Shown: positions 1 to 6,325 of the stretch, piece by piece
Layout of the letters: the number at the start of each line of letters is the position of its first letter
Position numbering within the stretch: position 1 is the stretch's first letter
Assembly: GCA_017464525.1 (NCBI GenBank)
Contig: JAFTZM010000033.1
Location: forward strand, 62,001-126,000
Source of the DNA: Clostridia bacterium
GTDB taxonomy: Bacteria; Bacillota; Clostridia; Oscillospirales; QAKW01
DNA: 64,000 bases
Reading direction: 5' to 3'
The notes under the pieces: generated by a model
Database searches by the model: none
Seen by the model: the letters and a program-made list of their open reading frames with translations, nothing else
What the model was told of the DNA's origin: nothing
Program-made: the position numbers and the translations under genes

Positions 1-397
1 CCATAATTTCAGGCCCTACAAACTGAGACTTGCCTTTTTCCACCTGCTTTGCAACATCGTCGCCGGTAAGAGTCTTGGCCCATTCAACACCACCGATAAT
101 ATCTCTGGAAGCTAATAAAAGAGCAGAGATGGCTAATTCCTTAACGGCGTTGGCGTTGGCACCGGGAGTGTTGAAAACAACGATTCCTTTTTCAGCACAG
201 GCATCCAGAGGAATGTTATTTACGCCAGCACCGGCACGTGCAACAGCCTGCAGGGAGGCGGGGAGTTCCATATCGTGGAGAGAAGCGCTGCGAACTAAAA
301 TACCGTCGGGAGCATCGCAAGTGTCGCAGATTTCGTATTTTTGATCAAAGCCATCAAGGCCGATCTTTGCGATTTTATTCAGGGTTTGGATTTTCAT
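1..397 (-). CDS. serA: D-3-phosphoglycerate dehydrogenase, N-terminal part (runs off the left edge)
   Basis: This enzyme oxidises 3-phosphoglycerate to 3-phosphohydroxypyruvate with NAD+, the first step of serine synthesis. The frame opens with ATG at 395-397 and is cut by the window edge, leaving about 132 residues. Visible family marks are the substrate-domain stretch ARAGAGVNNIP and the following NTPGANANAVKELA, where family members enter the NAD-binding domain. It starts two bases after the serC stop, so the two form a leftward operon that supplies consecutive steps. The C-terminal half, including any ACT domain, cannot be judged here. Confidence 0.93.
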   Translation of the reverse strand, partial: MKIQTLNKIAKIGLDGFDQKYEICDTCDAPDGILVRSASLHDMELPASLQAVARAGAGVNNIPLDACAEKGIVVFNTPGANANAVKELAISALLLASRDIIGGVEWAKTLTGDDVAKQVEKGKSQFVGPEIM

Positions 398-399
398 GA

Positions 400-1479
400 T
401 TACTTGTTTTCCTCTTCAAATTTCTTCATAAAGTTTACAAGAGCTTCAACGCCTTCATAAGGCATTGCATTGTAAATGCTTGCACGCATCCCGCCAACAG
501 AGCGATGGCCCTTGATGTTTACAAAGCCGTTTTTAGTACATTCTGCAATGAACTTTTTATCCAATTCATCGTTGCCGGTAACAAAAGGCACATTCATCAT
601 CGAACGGGAGGCCCCCATAACGGTGGGATGGAACATTTCGGAATGATCCAGGAAATCATAAAGCAGGGCGGCCTTCTTCTTATTCTTTTCTTCCAGAACC
701 TTAATGCCGCCGATATTTTCGATCCACTCCAATACTAATTTTAAAATATAAATGGCATAGGTGGGAGGCGTGTTGAACATAGAACCATTGTCTGCATGGG
801 TTTGGTAAGTGAACATGGTGGGGGTGATAGCCTGAGGCTCCCCGATGAGATCTTCGCGGATGATAACGACGGTAAGTCCTGCGGGCCCCATGTTTTTCTG
901 GGCTCCAGCGTAGATCATACCAAATTTTGATACATCGATTTCTTCGCTGAGGATGGAGGAAGACATATCTGCAACCAAGGGTACATTGCCGGTTTCAGGC
1001 AATTTATAATACTTGGTTCCGTAGATGGTGTTATTGTAGCAAATATGGAAATAGTCTGCGTCCTTGTCGAAATCGGCGCTGTTCAGCTCGGGAATGTAAG
1101 AGAAGGTCTTATCTTCGCTGGAAGCTACTGCTCGGCACTGACCGTAGCGACAGCCCTCTTTATATGCTTTTTTAGCCCACTGACCGGTGATTACGTAATC
1201 AGCCTTACCGTTTTTGGTCATCAGATTTAAGGGAATCATTGCAAACTGGCTGGAAGCGCCACCCTGCAAAAACAGCACTTTGTAATTATCGGGAATGGAA
1301 AGGACTTTACGGAGCAGACATTCCGCTGACTCAATGATAGCTCCGTACTCCTTAGATCGATGGCTCATCTCCATTACGGACTGGCCTGAGGCACCGTACT
1401 CCGTCATTTCACTGGCGGCTTTTTCCAGAACCTCAAGAGGAAGCATGGAGGGACCTGCGGAAAAATTGTAAACTCTCAT
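400..1479 (-). CDS. serC: Phosphoserine aminotransferase
   Basis: This PLP enzyme transaminates 3-phosphohydroxypyruvate with glutamate to phosphoserine (and may act on the equivalent pyridoxine intermediate). It is 359 residues, normal for SerC. The N-terminus NFSAGPSMLP is the family signature, and the PLP lysine is K195 in AGAQKNMGPAG. The phosphate-binding GGASSQF lies near residue 75, and HRSVGGMRAS near the C-terminus. The ATG at 1477-1479 has an AAAGGTG ribosome site and a clear promoter upstream. serA follows two bases after the stop. SerB is not in the window. Confidence 0.97.
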   Translation of the reverse strand: MRVYNFSAGPSMLPLEVLEKAASEMTEYGASGQSVMEMSHRSKEYGAIIESAECLLRKVLSIPDNYKVLFLQGGASSQFAMIPLNLMTKNGKADYVITGQWAKKAYKEGCRYGQCRAVASSEDKTFSYIPELNSADFDKDADYFHICYNNTIYGTKYYKLPETGNVPLVADMSSSILSEEIDVSKFGMIYAGAQKNMGPAGLTVVIIREDLIGEPQAITPTMFTYQTHADNGSMFNTPPTYAIYILKLVLEWIENIGGIKVLEEKNKKKAALLYDFLDHSEMFHPTVMGASRSMMNVPFVTGNDELDKKFIAECTKNGFVNIKGHRSVGGMRASIYNAMPYEGVEALVNFMKKFEEENK

Positions 1480-1514
1480 GTAAATTACACCTTTCTTTAT
1501 AAAATTTGATATAT

Positions 1515-1543
1515 ATTATATTCTCTTTATTGGAAAAAGTCAA
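1515..1543 (-). promoter_or_regulatory. Sigma-A type promoter for serC-serA
   Basis: Read on the minus strand, TTGACT (1538-1543) and a perfect TATAAT (1515-1520) are separated by 17 bases. The predicted transcript begins about 30 bases before the serC start. It lies back to back with the promoter of the hydrogenase-sensor operon at 1552-1580. I see no T-box or other leader structure. Confidence 0.75.
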
Positions 1544-1551
1544 CTTATCTC

Positions 1552-1580
1552 TTGATTAATGAATCAATATATGTTATAAT
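1552..1580 (+). promoter_or_regulatory. Promoter of the sensory hydrogenase operon, with palindrome over the -35
   Basis: TTGATT (1552-1557) and TATAAT (1575-1580) are separated by 17 bases, a strong sigma-A type promoter. The -35 is also the left arm of a perfect 6-4-6 inverted repeat, TTGATTAATGAATCAA, at 1552-1567. A dimeric repressor could occupy that position. The palindrome does not match the Rex consensus as I know it. The function of the palindrome is inferred. Confidence 0.65.
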
Positions 1581-1641
1581 CAACAAATAAAGGCGATGAT
1601 TTTTGCGGAAATTATGCAAATTCATAAAAGGAGATCGAACA

Positions 1642-1998
1642 ATGAAGCTTTCAAAGGTATGTGAACTGCTGGATGCGGAGGTTCTTTGCTGTGAAGAGGG
1701 GCTAGAGGGTGAAGCAAAAAGTGCGTGCGGCTCTGATATGATGAGCGATGTGCTTGCTTTTGTAAAGGACCAAAGTATTCTTTTGACCGGACTTGTCAAT
1801 CCCCAAACAGTGCGTACTGCACAGATGATGGATATGAAATGTATTGTATTTGTGCGCGGGAAACGTCCTGAAGATCCTGTGATTTCCTTGGCCGCGGATA
1901 ATGGCATTACAGTTTTGGCAACCAATTATCGCATGTATACTGCATGTGGGATCCTCTATGCCAATGGACTATTTAGTGAAGGGGCTGACAAGGTTTAA
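1642..1998 (+). CDS. DRTGG-like domain protein, first gene of the sensory hydrogenase operon
   Basis: This is a 118-residue soluble protein resembling stand-alone DRTGG-fold domains, which are regulatory modules best known beside CBS domains and in phosphotransacetylase-like proteins. Its biochemical role is unknown. It shows the pattern CGSDMMSDVLAFV, then ILLTGLVNPQTVRTA, then CIVFVRG. A second protein with the same layout starts at 3680, on the other side of the hydrogenase gene. The ATG at 1642 is chosen because AAAAGGAGAT sits just upstream; an earlier in-frame ATG (1603) has no such site. The stop overlaps the next start as TAATG, which suggests translational coupling. It may sense a ligand or redox state for the hydrogenase-like sensor, but this is inference. 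Confidence 0.75.
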   Translation: MKLSKVCELLDAEVLCCEEGLEGEAKSACGSDMMSDVLAFVKDQSILLTGLVNPQTVRTAQMMDMKCIVFVRGKRPEDPVISLAADNGITVLATNYRMYTACGILYANGLFSEGADKV

Positions 1999-2417
1999 TG
2001 GAACCGATCGTATTAACATATCAAGTGGATGGAGAGGACTTTAGCGCAGCGGGAGAAGCGTCTTCATCGGTCAAAAAAACATTAAAACAATTGGGCTTTT
2101 CGCCGGATGTGATCCGTCGTGTTGCCATTGCAATGTATGAGGGCGAAATCAACATGGTGATCCATGCAGACGGCGGTGAAGCAAGGGTTGAAATCACCCA
2201 GAGTACGATCTGCATCATTCTGGCTGATAAAGGACCTGGGATTAAGGATATTAATCTTGCAATGCAGGAGGGCTACTCTACTGCACCGGAGGAGGTCCGT
2301 AATTTGGGATTTGGAGCCGGCATGGGTCTGCCTAATATTAAAAAGTATTCGGATGAATTAAAGATCGATACCGAGCTGGGTGTCGGCACAACGTTAACCA
2401 TTTTGATCAATACATGA
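1998..2417 (+). CDS. RsbW/SpoIIAB-like ATP-binding protein (anti-sigma factor type kinase)
   Basis: This is a 139-residue GHKL-fold ATPase of the kind that acts as a serine kinase or anti-sigma factor. The N-box (EGEINMVIHA, near residue 50), the G1 box (DKGPGI, near residue 77) and the G2 box (GFGAGMGLPNIKK, near residue 105) are all intact, so ATP binding is expected. There is no sensor or transmembrane part. It lies directly before the sensory [FeFe] hydrogenase gene, and family members elsewhere phosphorylate STAS-type antagonists. No such partner gene is visible in this operon, so the target is unknown. The start overlaps the previous stop. Confidence 0.85.
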   Translation: MEPIVLTYQVDGEDFSAAGEASSSVKKTLKQLGFSPDVIRRVAIAMYEGEINMVIHADGGEARVEITQSTICIILADKGPGIKDINLAMQEGYSTAPEEVRNLGFGAGMGLPNIKKYSDELKIDTELGVGTTLTILINT

Positions 2418-2426
2418 GGTGATATA

Positions 2427-3683
2427 ATGGAGTACTTCCATTCCGTTACTCTTGATGCAAAACGCTGCCGGGGCTGTATTACCTGCGTAAAACGCTGCCC
2501 CACAGAAGCGATCCGTGTTAAGAATGGAAAAGCAACGATCATTAAAGAACGCTGCATAGATTGCGGGGAATGTATCAGAGTTTGCCCCCATCGTGCAAAA
2601 AAAGCGGTTTTTGATAAACTTTCTTTATTGGATGAATTTGAATATAATGTATCTTTGCCTGCGCCTGCTTTATATGGGCAGTTTAATAATCTGGATAATG
2701 TGGATTACATTTTGAATGGCCTGCTTGATATTGGTTTTGATGATGTTTTTGAGGTTGCCAGGGCTGCAGAATTGGTTTCTGAATGTACAAGAAAGATCAT
2801 GAATGAACCCAATCAGCCGAAACCGATTATCTCTACTGCCTGCCCTGCGATCGTCAGATTGATCCGTGTGCGTTTTCCGAAGCTGATTCCTCATCTTTTG
2901 GGGGTCAAAGCGCCTGTTGAGATCGCAGCCAGTATTGCACGTATCGAAGCAGAAAAGAAAACCGGGCTTCCAACTGAAAAAATCGGCGTTTTCTTTATTT
3001 CACCTTGCCCGGCTAAGGTGACTGCGATGCATCAGCCTTTGGGAACAGATGATACAGACGTAAGTGGTGTTCTAGCAATTTCGGATGTATACAAGCCGTT
3101 GCTTGCGGCAATGAATAAAATCCAACAGCCCAAGCCTCTTTCGGAATGTGGCTTGACCGGCATTTCTTGGGGATACACTGGTGGAGAGGCAACAGCTCTG
3201 CTACGCACCAGATATCTGGCTGCTGACGGTATGGAAAATGTTATTAAGATCCTTGAGGAGATCGAGGATGATAAACTTTTAGATGTAGATTTTGTGGAAC
3301 TGGGCGCTTGTGTTTCCGGTTGCGTTGGAGGATGTCTGAATATTGAAAATCCCTATATTGCACGCACCCGTGTACGCCAGCTGAGGAAATATATGCCTGT
3401 CTCCAGCAATCGAATGAAGGATTTTGATCTGCCGGCTGAGGATTATTTTTGGCATAAGCCTATCGAGTATGATCCTGTTATGCAATTGGATCAGGATCTG
3501 CAGAAGGCAATGATGAAAATGCAAGAGATTCAGCGCATCGAAAAGGAGTTGCCGGGAATTGATTGCTCTGCCTGTGGCTCGCCATCTTGCCACGCTTTTG
3601 CTGTGGATGTCGTGGAAGGAACTGCAAAGTTTTCTGATTGCTTGATCGTTTTAAAAAATCGTTTAAAGGATATTATGGAATGA
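2427..3683 (+). CDS. hydS: Putative sensory [FeFe] hydrogenase (HydS-like)
   Basis: This 418-residue iron-sulfur protein carries an H-cluster domain. Two ferredoxin-type [4Fe-4S] motifs come first (C14/17/20/24 and C43/46/49/53). The H-domain follows with degenerate loops: L1 STACPAI (C139), L2 SPCPAK (C194) and L3 GACVSGCVGGC (C295, C299, extra C303). The C-terminus has a further four-cysteine cluster (C380, C383, C388, C405) of the RnfB/AcsC type. In catalytic enzymes L1 is TSCCP, where the first cysteine relays protons. Here it is alanine, as known in sensory (group C/D) hydrogenases. Neighbouring ATPase, DRTGG and PHP genes support a signalling role. It probably senses H2 or redox state rather than turning over quickly. 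The group C versus group D assignment needs a tree. Confidence 0.85.
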   Translation: MEYFHSVTLDAKRCRGCITCVKRCPTEAIRVKNGKATIIKERCIDCGECIRVCPHRAKKAVFDKLSLLDEFEYNVSLPAPALYGQFNNLDNVDYILNGLLDIGFDDVFEVARAAELVSECTRKIMNEPNQPKPIISTACPAIVRLIRVRFPKLIPHLLGVKAPVEIAASIARIEAEKKTGLPTEKIGVFFISPCPAKVTAMHQPLGTDDTDVSGVLAISDVYKPLLAAMNKIQQPKPLSECGLTGISWGYTGGEATALLRTRYLAADGMENVIKILEEIEDDKLLDVDFVELGACVSGCVGGCLNIENPYIARTRVRQLRKYMPVSSNRMKDFDLPAEDYFWHKPIEYDPVMQLDQDLQKAMMKMQEIQRIEKELPGIDCSACGSPSCHAFAVDVVEGTAKFSDCLIVLKNRLKDIME

Positions 3684-4021
3684 TGAATGTACATGAACTT
3701 GCAAAAGCCTGCGGTTTTACATATTTTTCCGGTGCAAATGCTGAGGCCCGGCCTGTTTGCGGAGCCTATTGCTGCGACCTTCTTTCGTGGGTCATTGGTC
3801 GGGCCGGTGATGAAGATGCCCTGGTTACTGTGATGTCCAATACCAATGTAATGGCCGTTGCTGTTATGGCAGATCTTCCCTGTGTGATTTTGAGTGAAGG
3901 CGTTAAGCCAGATGAAAGAGCCTTGGAAAAGGCGATAGAAAACGATATTATTGTTCTTTCTTCGCCGGATCCTACCTATGCAACTGCCGTTAAAATATAT
4001 GAAGTATTAAAATCAGTTTAA
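3680..4021 (+). CDS. DRTGG-like domain protein, second copy
   Basis: This 113-residue protein is a paralogue in layout of the one at 1642. CGAYCCDLLSWVIG lines up with CGSDMMSDVLAFV, and CVILSEGVKPDERALEKA with CIVFVRGKRPEDPVISLA. The start at 3680 overlaps the hydrogenase stop as ATGA with AAAGGA upstream; a second ATG follows immediately at 3683, so the first residue is uncertain by one. The role is unknown. The two copies flanking the sensor could form a heterodimer or bind different signals; that is speculation. Confidence 0.72.
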   Translation: MMNVHELAKACGFTYFSGANAEARPVCGAYCCDLLSWVIGRAGDEDALVTVMSNTNVMAVAVMADLPCVILSEGVKPDERALEKAIENDIIVLSSPDPTYATAVKIYEVLKSV

Positions 4022-4032
4022 AGGAGCGCATT

Positions 4033-4767
4033 ATGGAGCTGCGGTATGATCTTCATATTCATTCTGCTTTATCTCCTTGCGGAGATGGGGATATGACCCC
4101 TAATAATATCGTGAATATGGCGATGATCTGCGGCTTGGATATGATAGCGGTATCCGATCACAATACTACCGGAAATGTTGAGGCTGTAATGTGTGTCGGA
4201 AAGGAGGTGGGGATCACAGTAGTTCCTGCCATGGAGCTTGAAACAGCAGAGGAAATTCATGTGTTATGTTTATTTCCTACCCTTGAAGCTGCAAGGGCTT
4301 TTGATGAAGAGCAGGTAAAGCCGGCCTTGCCGCCTATCCGGAATGATCCGAAAATATTTGGTTTTCAGCACCTTATGGATGAGGAAGACCGTGTGTTGGG
4401 TGAGGATCCGCGTTACCTAATCAATGCAACAACCATATCACTGGACGGTCTGCCCGAATTGGTCGATTCCTATGGAGGGGTGGCGGTTCCGGCACATATC
4501 GATAAGCAAACCAAGAGCCTTGTCGGCAACTTTGGTATGGTAGGGGATTATATGGGTTTTCATAGTTTTGAGCTTTCGCGTAATCTTCCGGATGCATTCT
4601 TGATCGCAACGCCCGGCCTCGGTAAAAGACCGTATGTTTATATTCATGATTCCGATGCTCACTATTTGCAGGACATCGGGGAACATTCCGGAGAAAACTT
4701 GTTGGATTTGCCGGAAAATACAGCTGATTCTTTAATAAAATATCTCAAAAATGAGAAAACTTTATGA
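4033..4767 (+). CDS. PHP-domain metal-dependent phosphoesterase
   Basis: This 244-residue PHP enzyme resembles the YciV/TrpH-like group, which hydrolyses phosphoester bonds (nucleotides or short RNA) with a trinuclear metal site. The metal-binding motifs are intact: DLHIHSALSPC near the N-terminus, SDHN (about residue 41), MELET (about 68), a conserved AHID (about 155) and SDAHYL (about 205). It closes the first part of the hydrogen block, 12 bases after the DRTGG gene. Beside a kinase-like ATPase it could reverse a phosphorylation or degrade a signal nucleotide, but the substrate cannot be read from sequence. Confidence 0.82.
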   Translation: MELRYDLHIHSALSPCGDGDMTPNNIVNMAMICGLDMIAVSDHNTTGNVEAVMCVGKEVGITVVPAMELETAEEIHVLCLFPTLEAARAFDEEQVKPALPPIRNDPKIFGFQHLMDEEDRVLGEDPRYLINATTISLDGLPELVDSYGGVAVPAHIDKQTKSLVGNFGMVGDYMGFHSFELSRNLPDAFLIATPGLGKRPYVYIHDSDAHYLQDIGEHSGENLLDLPENTADSLIKYLKNEKTL

Positions 4768-4798
4768 TTTTTAAAAATTTTAAAAAAAGATGTAGAAA

Positions 4799-4827
4799 TT
4801 AACATGAATATATGTTAAAATTAATAC
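4799..4827 (+). promoter_or_regulatory. Promoter and palindromic operator of the hnd operon
   Basis: TTAACA (4799-4804) and TAATAC (4822-4827) are 17 bases apart. The -35 lies inside a perfect inverted repeat, TTAACAT at 4799-4805 and ATGTTAA at 4812-4818 with a 6-base spacer. It fits operator geometry for a dimeric regulator occluding the -35. A leader of about 50 bases separates it from hndA. The arms do not read as the Rex consensus (TTGTTAA-N4-TTAACAA). Confidence 0.65.
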
Positions 4828-4883
4828 GTTTGTTTTAGTTGGAGATTACTGCCAAGCAGTTTCAATACTAAGGAGGATAAAAC

Positions 4884-5378
4884 ATGAGCAACAAGTGTCC
4901 CGTTCCTTTTAAAGGAACAAAAGAGCAAGAGCAGCAGTTGCATGAAGTAATTGCTAAGCACAAGGATCAGGATGGTCCTCTGATGCCTGTACTTCAGGAG
5001 GCTCAGGAGATCTATGGTTATCTGCCTATCGAGGTGCAGAAAATTATTTCCGAAGGCCTTAATATTCCTTTGGAGCACATCTATGGGGTGGTAACGTTCT
5101 ACGCCCAGTTTTCCTTGGCTCCCAAAGGAGAATATAAGATCGGTGTGTGCTTAGGTACTGCCTGCTACGTTAAAGGTTCCGGCGATATCCTGAATAAGAT
5201 CAAGGAAATCATCGGTATTGATGTGGGTGAGTGCACTCCAGACGGTAAATTCTCTCTTGAGGCAACCCGCTGCATCGGTGCTTGCGGTTTGGCTCCGGTT
5301 ATGACCATTAACGAAGAAGTATATGGCCGTTTGGTCGTAGGTGATATTCCTGATATTCTGAAAAAGTATATGGACTGA
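4884..5378 (+). CDS. hndA: NADP/NAD-linked hydrogenase subunit A (NuoE-like [2Fe-2S] protein)
   Basis: This 164-residue thioredoxin-fold protein is of the 24 kDa complex I family (NuoE/HydC/HndA) and carries one [2Fe-2S] cluster. The four ligands are in CLGTACYVKG (two cysteines) and ATRCIGACGLAP (two cysteines). The N-terminal helical part with YGYLPIEVQ is typical. It passes electrons within the soluble hydrogenase assembled with HndB, HndC and HndD. AGGAGG lies just before the ATG. It is the first gene after the operator-bearing promoter. Confidence 0.95.
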   Translation: MSNKCPVPFKGTKEQEQQLHEVIAKHKDQDGPLMPVLQEAQEIYGYLPIEVQKIISEGLNIPLEHIYGVVTFYAQFSLAPKGEYKIGVCLGTACYVKGSGDILNKIKEIIGIDVGECTPDGKFSLEATRCIGACGLAPVMTINEEVYGRLVVGDIPDILKKYMD

Positions 5379-5383
5379 GTTCC

Positions 5384-5935
5384 ATGAAGGAGTTATCACT
5401 TAATATTCTTGATATAACCTATAATTCTATTAAAGCAAATGCGGAAAAAATTGAGATCAGCATCTCGGAAAGCATTTCGGCGAATCTGATTCAAATTGAA
5501 ATAAAAGATAACGGCCATGGGATGGATCATGAGTTACTTGAGAAAGTAACGGATCCGTTCGTTACAACACGTACGACCCGTAAGGTCGGCTTGGGAATTC
5601 CCTTGTTTAAGCAAAGCGCAGAGGATACAGATGGAAAATTTTCCATTTCCTCAAAGATAGGGGAGGGGACTGCAGTATATGCGTCCTTCCGGCTGGATCA
5701 CCTGGACCGTGCTCCAATCGGTGATATAAGCAGTACCATGGTCAGTTTGATTCAGGCAAATGATCAGATACATTTTATTTACCGGCATTCAACCGATTCC
5801 GGAGAGTTTGTTTTGGATACGGATGATTTGCACGCTCAGTTAGGAGATGTTCCGCTTTCTGAGCCCGCTGTTTTAAGTTGGATTGGAGAATATATCAAAG
5901 AAAATCTGGAAGACATTCAAGGAGGAAAAATATAA
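5384..5935 (+). CDS. Stand-alone histidine-kinase-type ATP-binding protein within the hnd operon
   Basis: This 183-residue protein has a GHKL ATPase domain but no visible dimerisation histidine, sensor or membrane segment. The N-box DITYNSIKANA (residue 10 on), DNGHGMD (about 45), RKVGLGIPLFK (about 65) and a GEGTAVYASF G-box are present. About 80 residues of unassigned sequence follow. It lies 5 bases after hndA and directly before hndB, so it is made with the hydrogenase. Such genes occur in clostridial hydrogenase operons, but the partner is not known. It differs from the RsbW-like protein at 1998, so the block holds two kinds of ATPase. Confidence 0.82.
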   Translation: MKELSLNILDITYNSIKANAEKIEISISESISANLIQIEIKDNGHGMDHELLEKVTDPFVTTRTTRKVGLGIPLFKQSAEDTDGKFSISSKIGEGTAVYASFRLDHLDRAPIGDISSTMVSLIQANDQIHFIYRHSTDSGEFVLDTDDLHAQLGDVPLSEPAVLSWIGEYIKENLEDIQGGKI

Positions 5936-5936
5936 A

Positions 5937-6311
5937 ATGAAATCTTTAGCTGAATTACAAGCCATCAAAGAAAAAATGCAGAACAAGGTCAATCTTCGTG
6001 CATCCGAAGACGACAATACTGTGCGTGTAGTAGTTGGTATGGCGACCTGCGGGATCGCTGCAGGCGCGCGCCCTGTGCTTAATGCTTTTTTGAAAGAGAT
6101 CGAAGATCGTCATCTGGGAAATGTGATTTGTACACAGACTGGTTGTATCGGCATCTGCCAGTATGAGCCTGTTGTTGAGGTAATCACTCCTGATGGCACT
6201 AAAACCACTTATGTAAAAATGAATGAAGATAAAGTGGCTAAGGTCGTTACTGAGCATATTGTTAACAACAAAGTTGTTCAGGACTTCACCATCGGCGCTT
6301 ATCAGAAATAA
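5937..6311 (+). CDS. hndB: NADP/NAD-linked hydrogenase subunit B ([2Fe-2S] ferredoxin-like)
   Basis: This 124-residue thioredoxin-like ferredoxin is of the HndB type. Cysteines appear in GMATCGIAAGA and further on in TQTGCIGICQYEP, the usual spacing for a [2Fe-2S] cluster. It serves as a small electron-transfer subunit beside the NuoF-like HndC. The start is ATG 5937, one base after the preceding stop, with GGAGGAAAAA before it; longer in-frame starts would overlap the ATPase gene without a ribosome site. Confidence 0.92.
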   Translation: MKSLAELQAIKEKMQNKVNLRASEDDNTVRVVVGMATCGIAAGARPVLNAFLKEIEDRHLGNVICTQTGCIGICQYEPVVEVITPDGTKTTYVKMNEDKVAKVVTEHIVNNKVVQDFTIGAYQK

Positions 6312-6325
6312 GGGGGAAATATAAA

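Noticed and set aside
4799..4818. Rex operator at the hnd promoter
   Set aside because: The palindrome has arms TTAACAT/ATGTTAA, whereas Rex sites read TTGTTAA-N4-TTAACAA. The half-site order and spacing do not match, so I keep it only as an unidentified operator.
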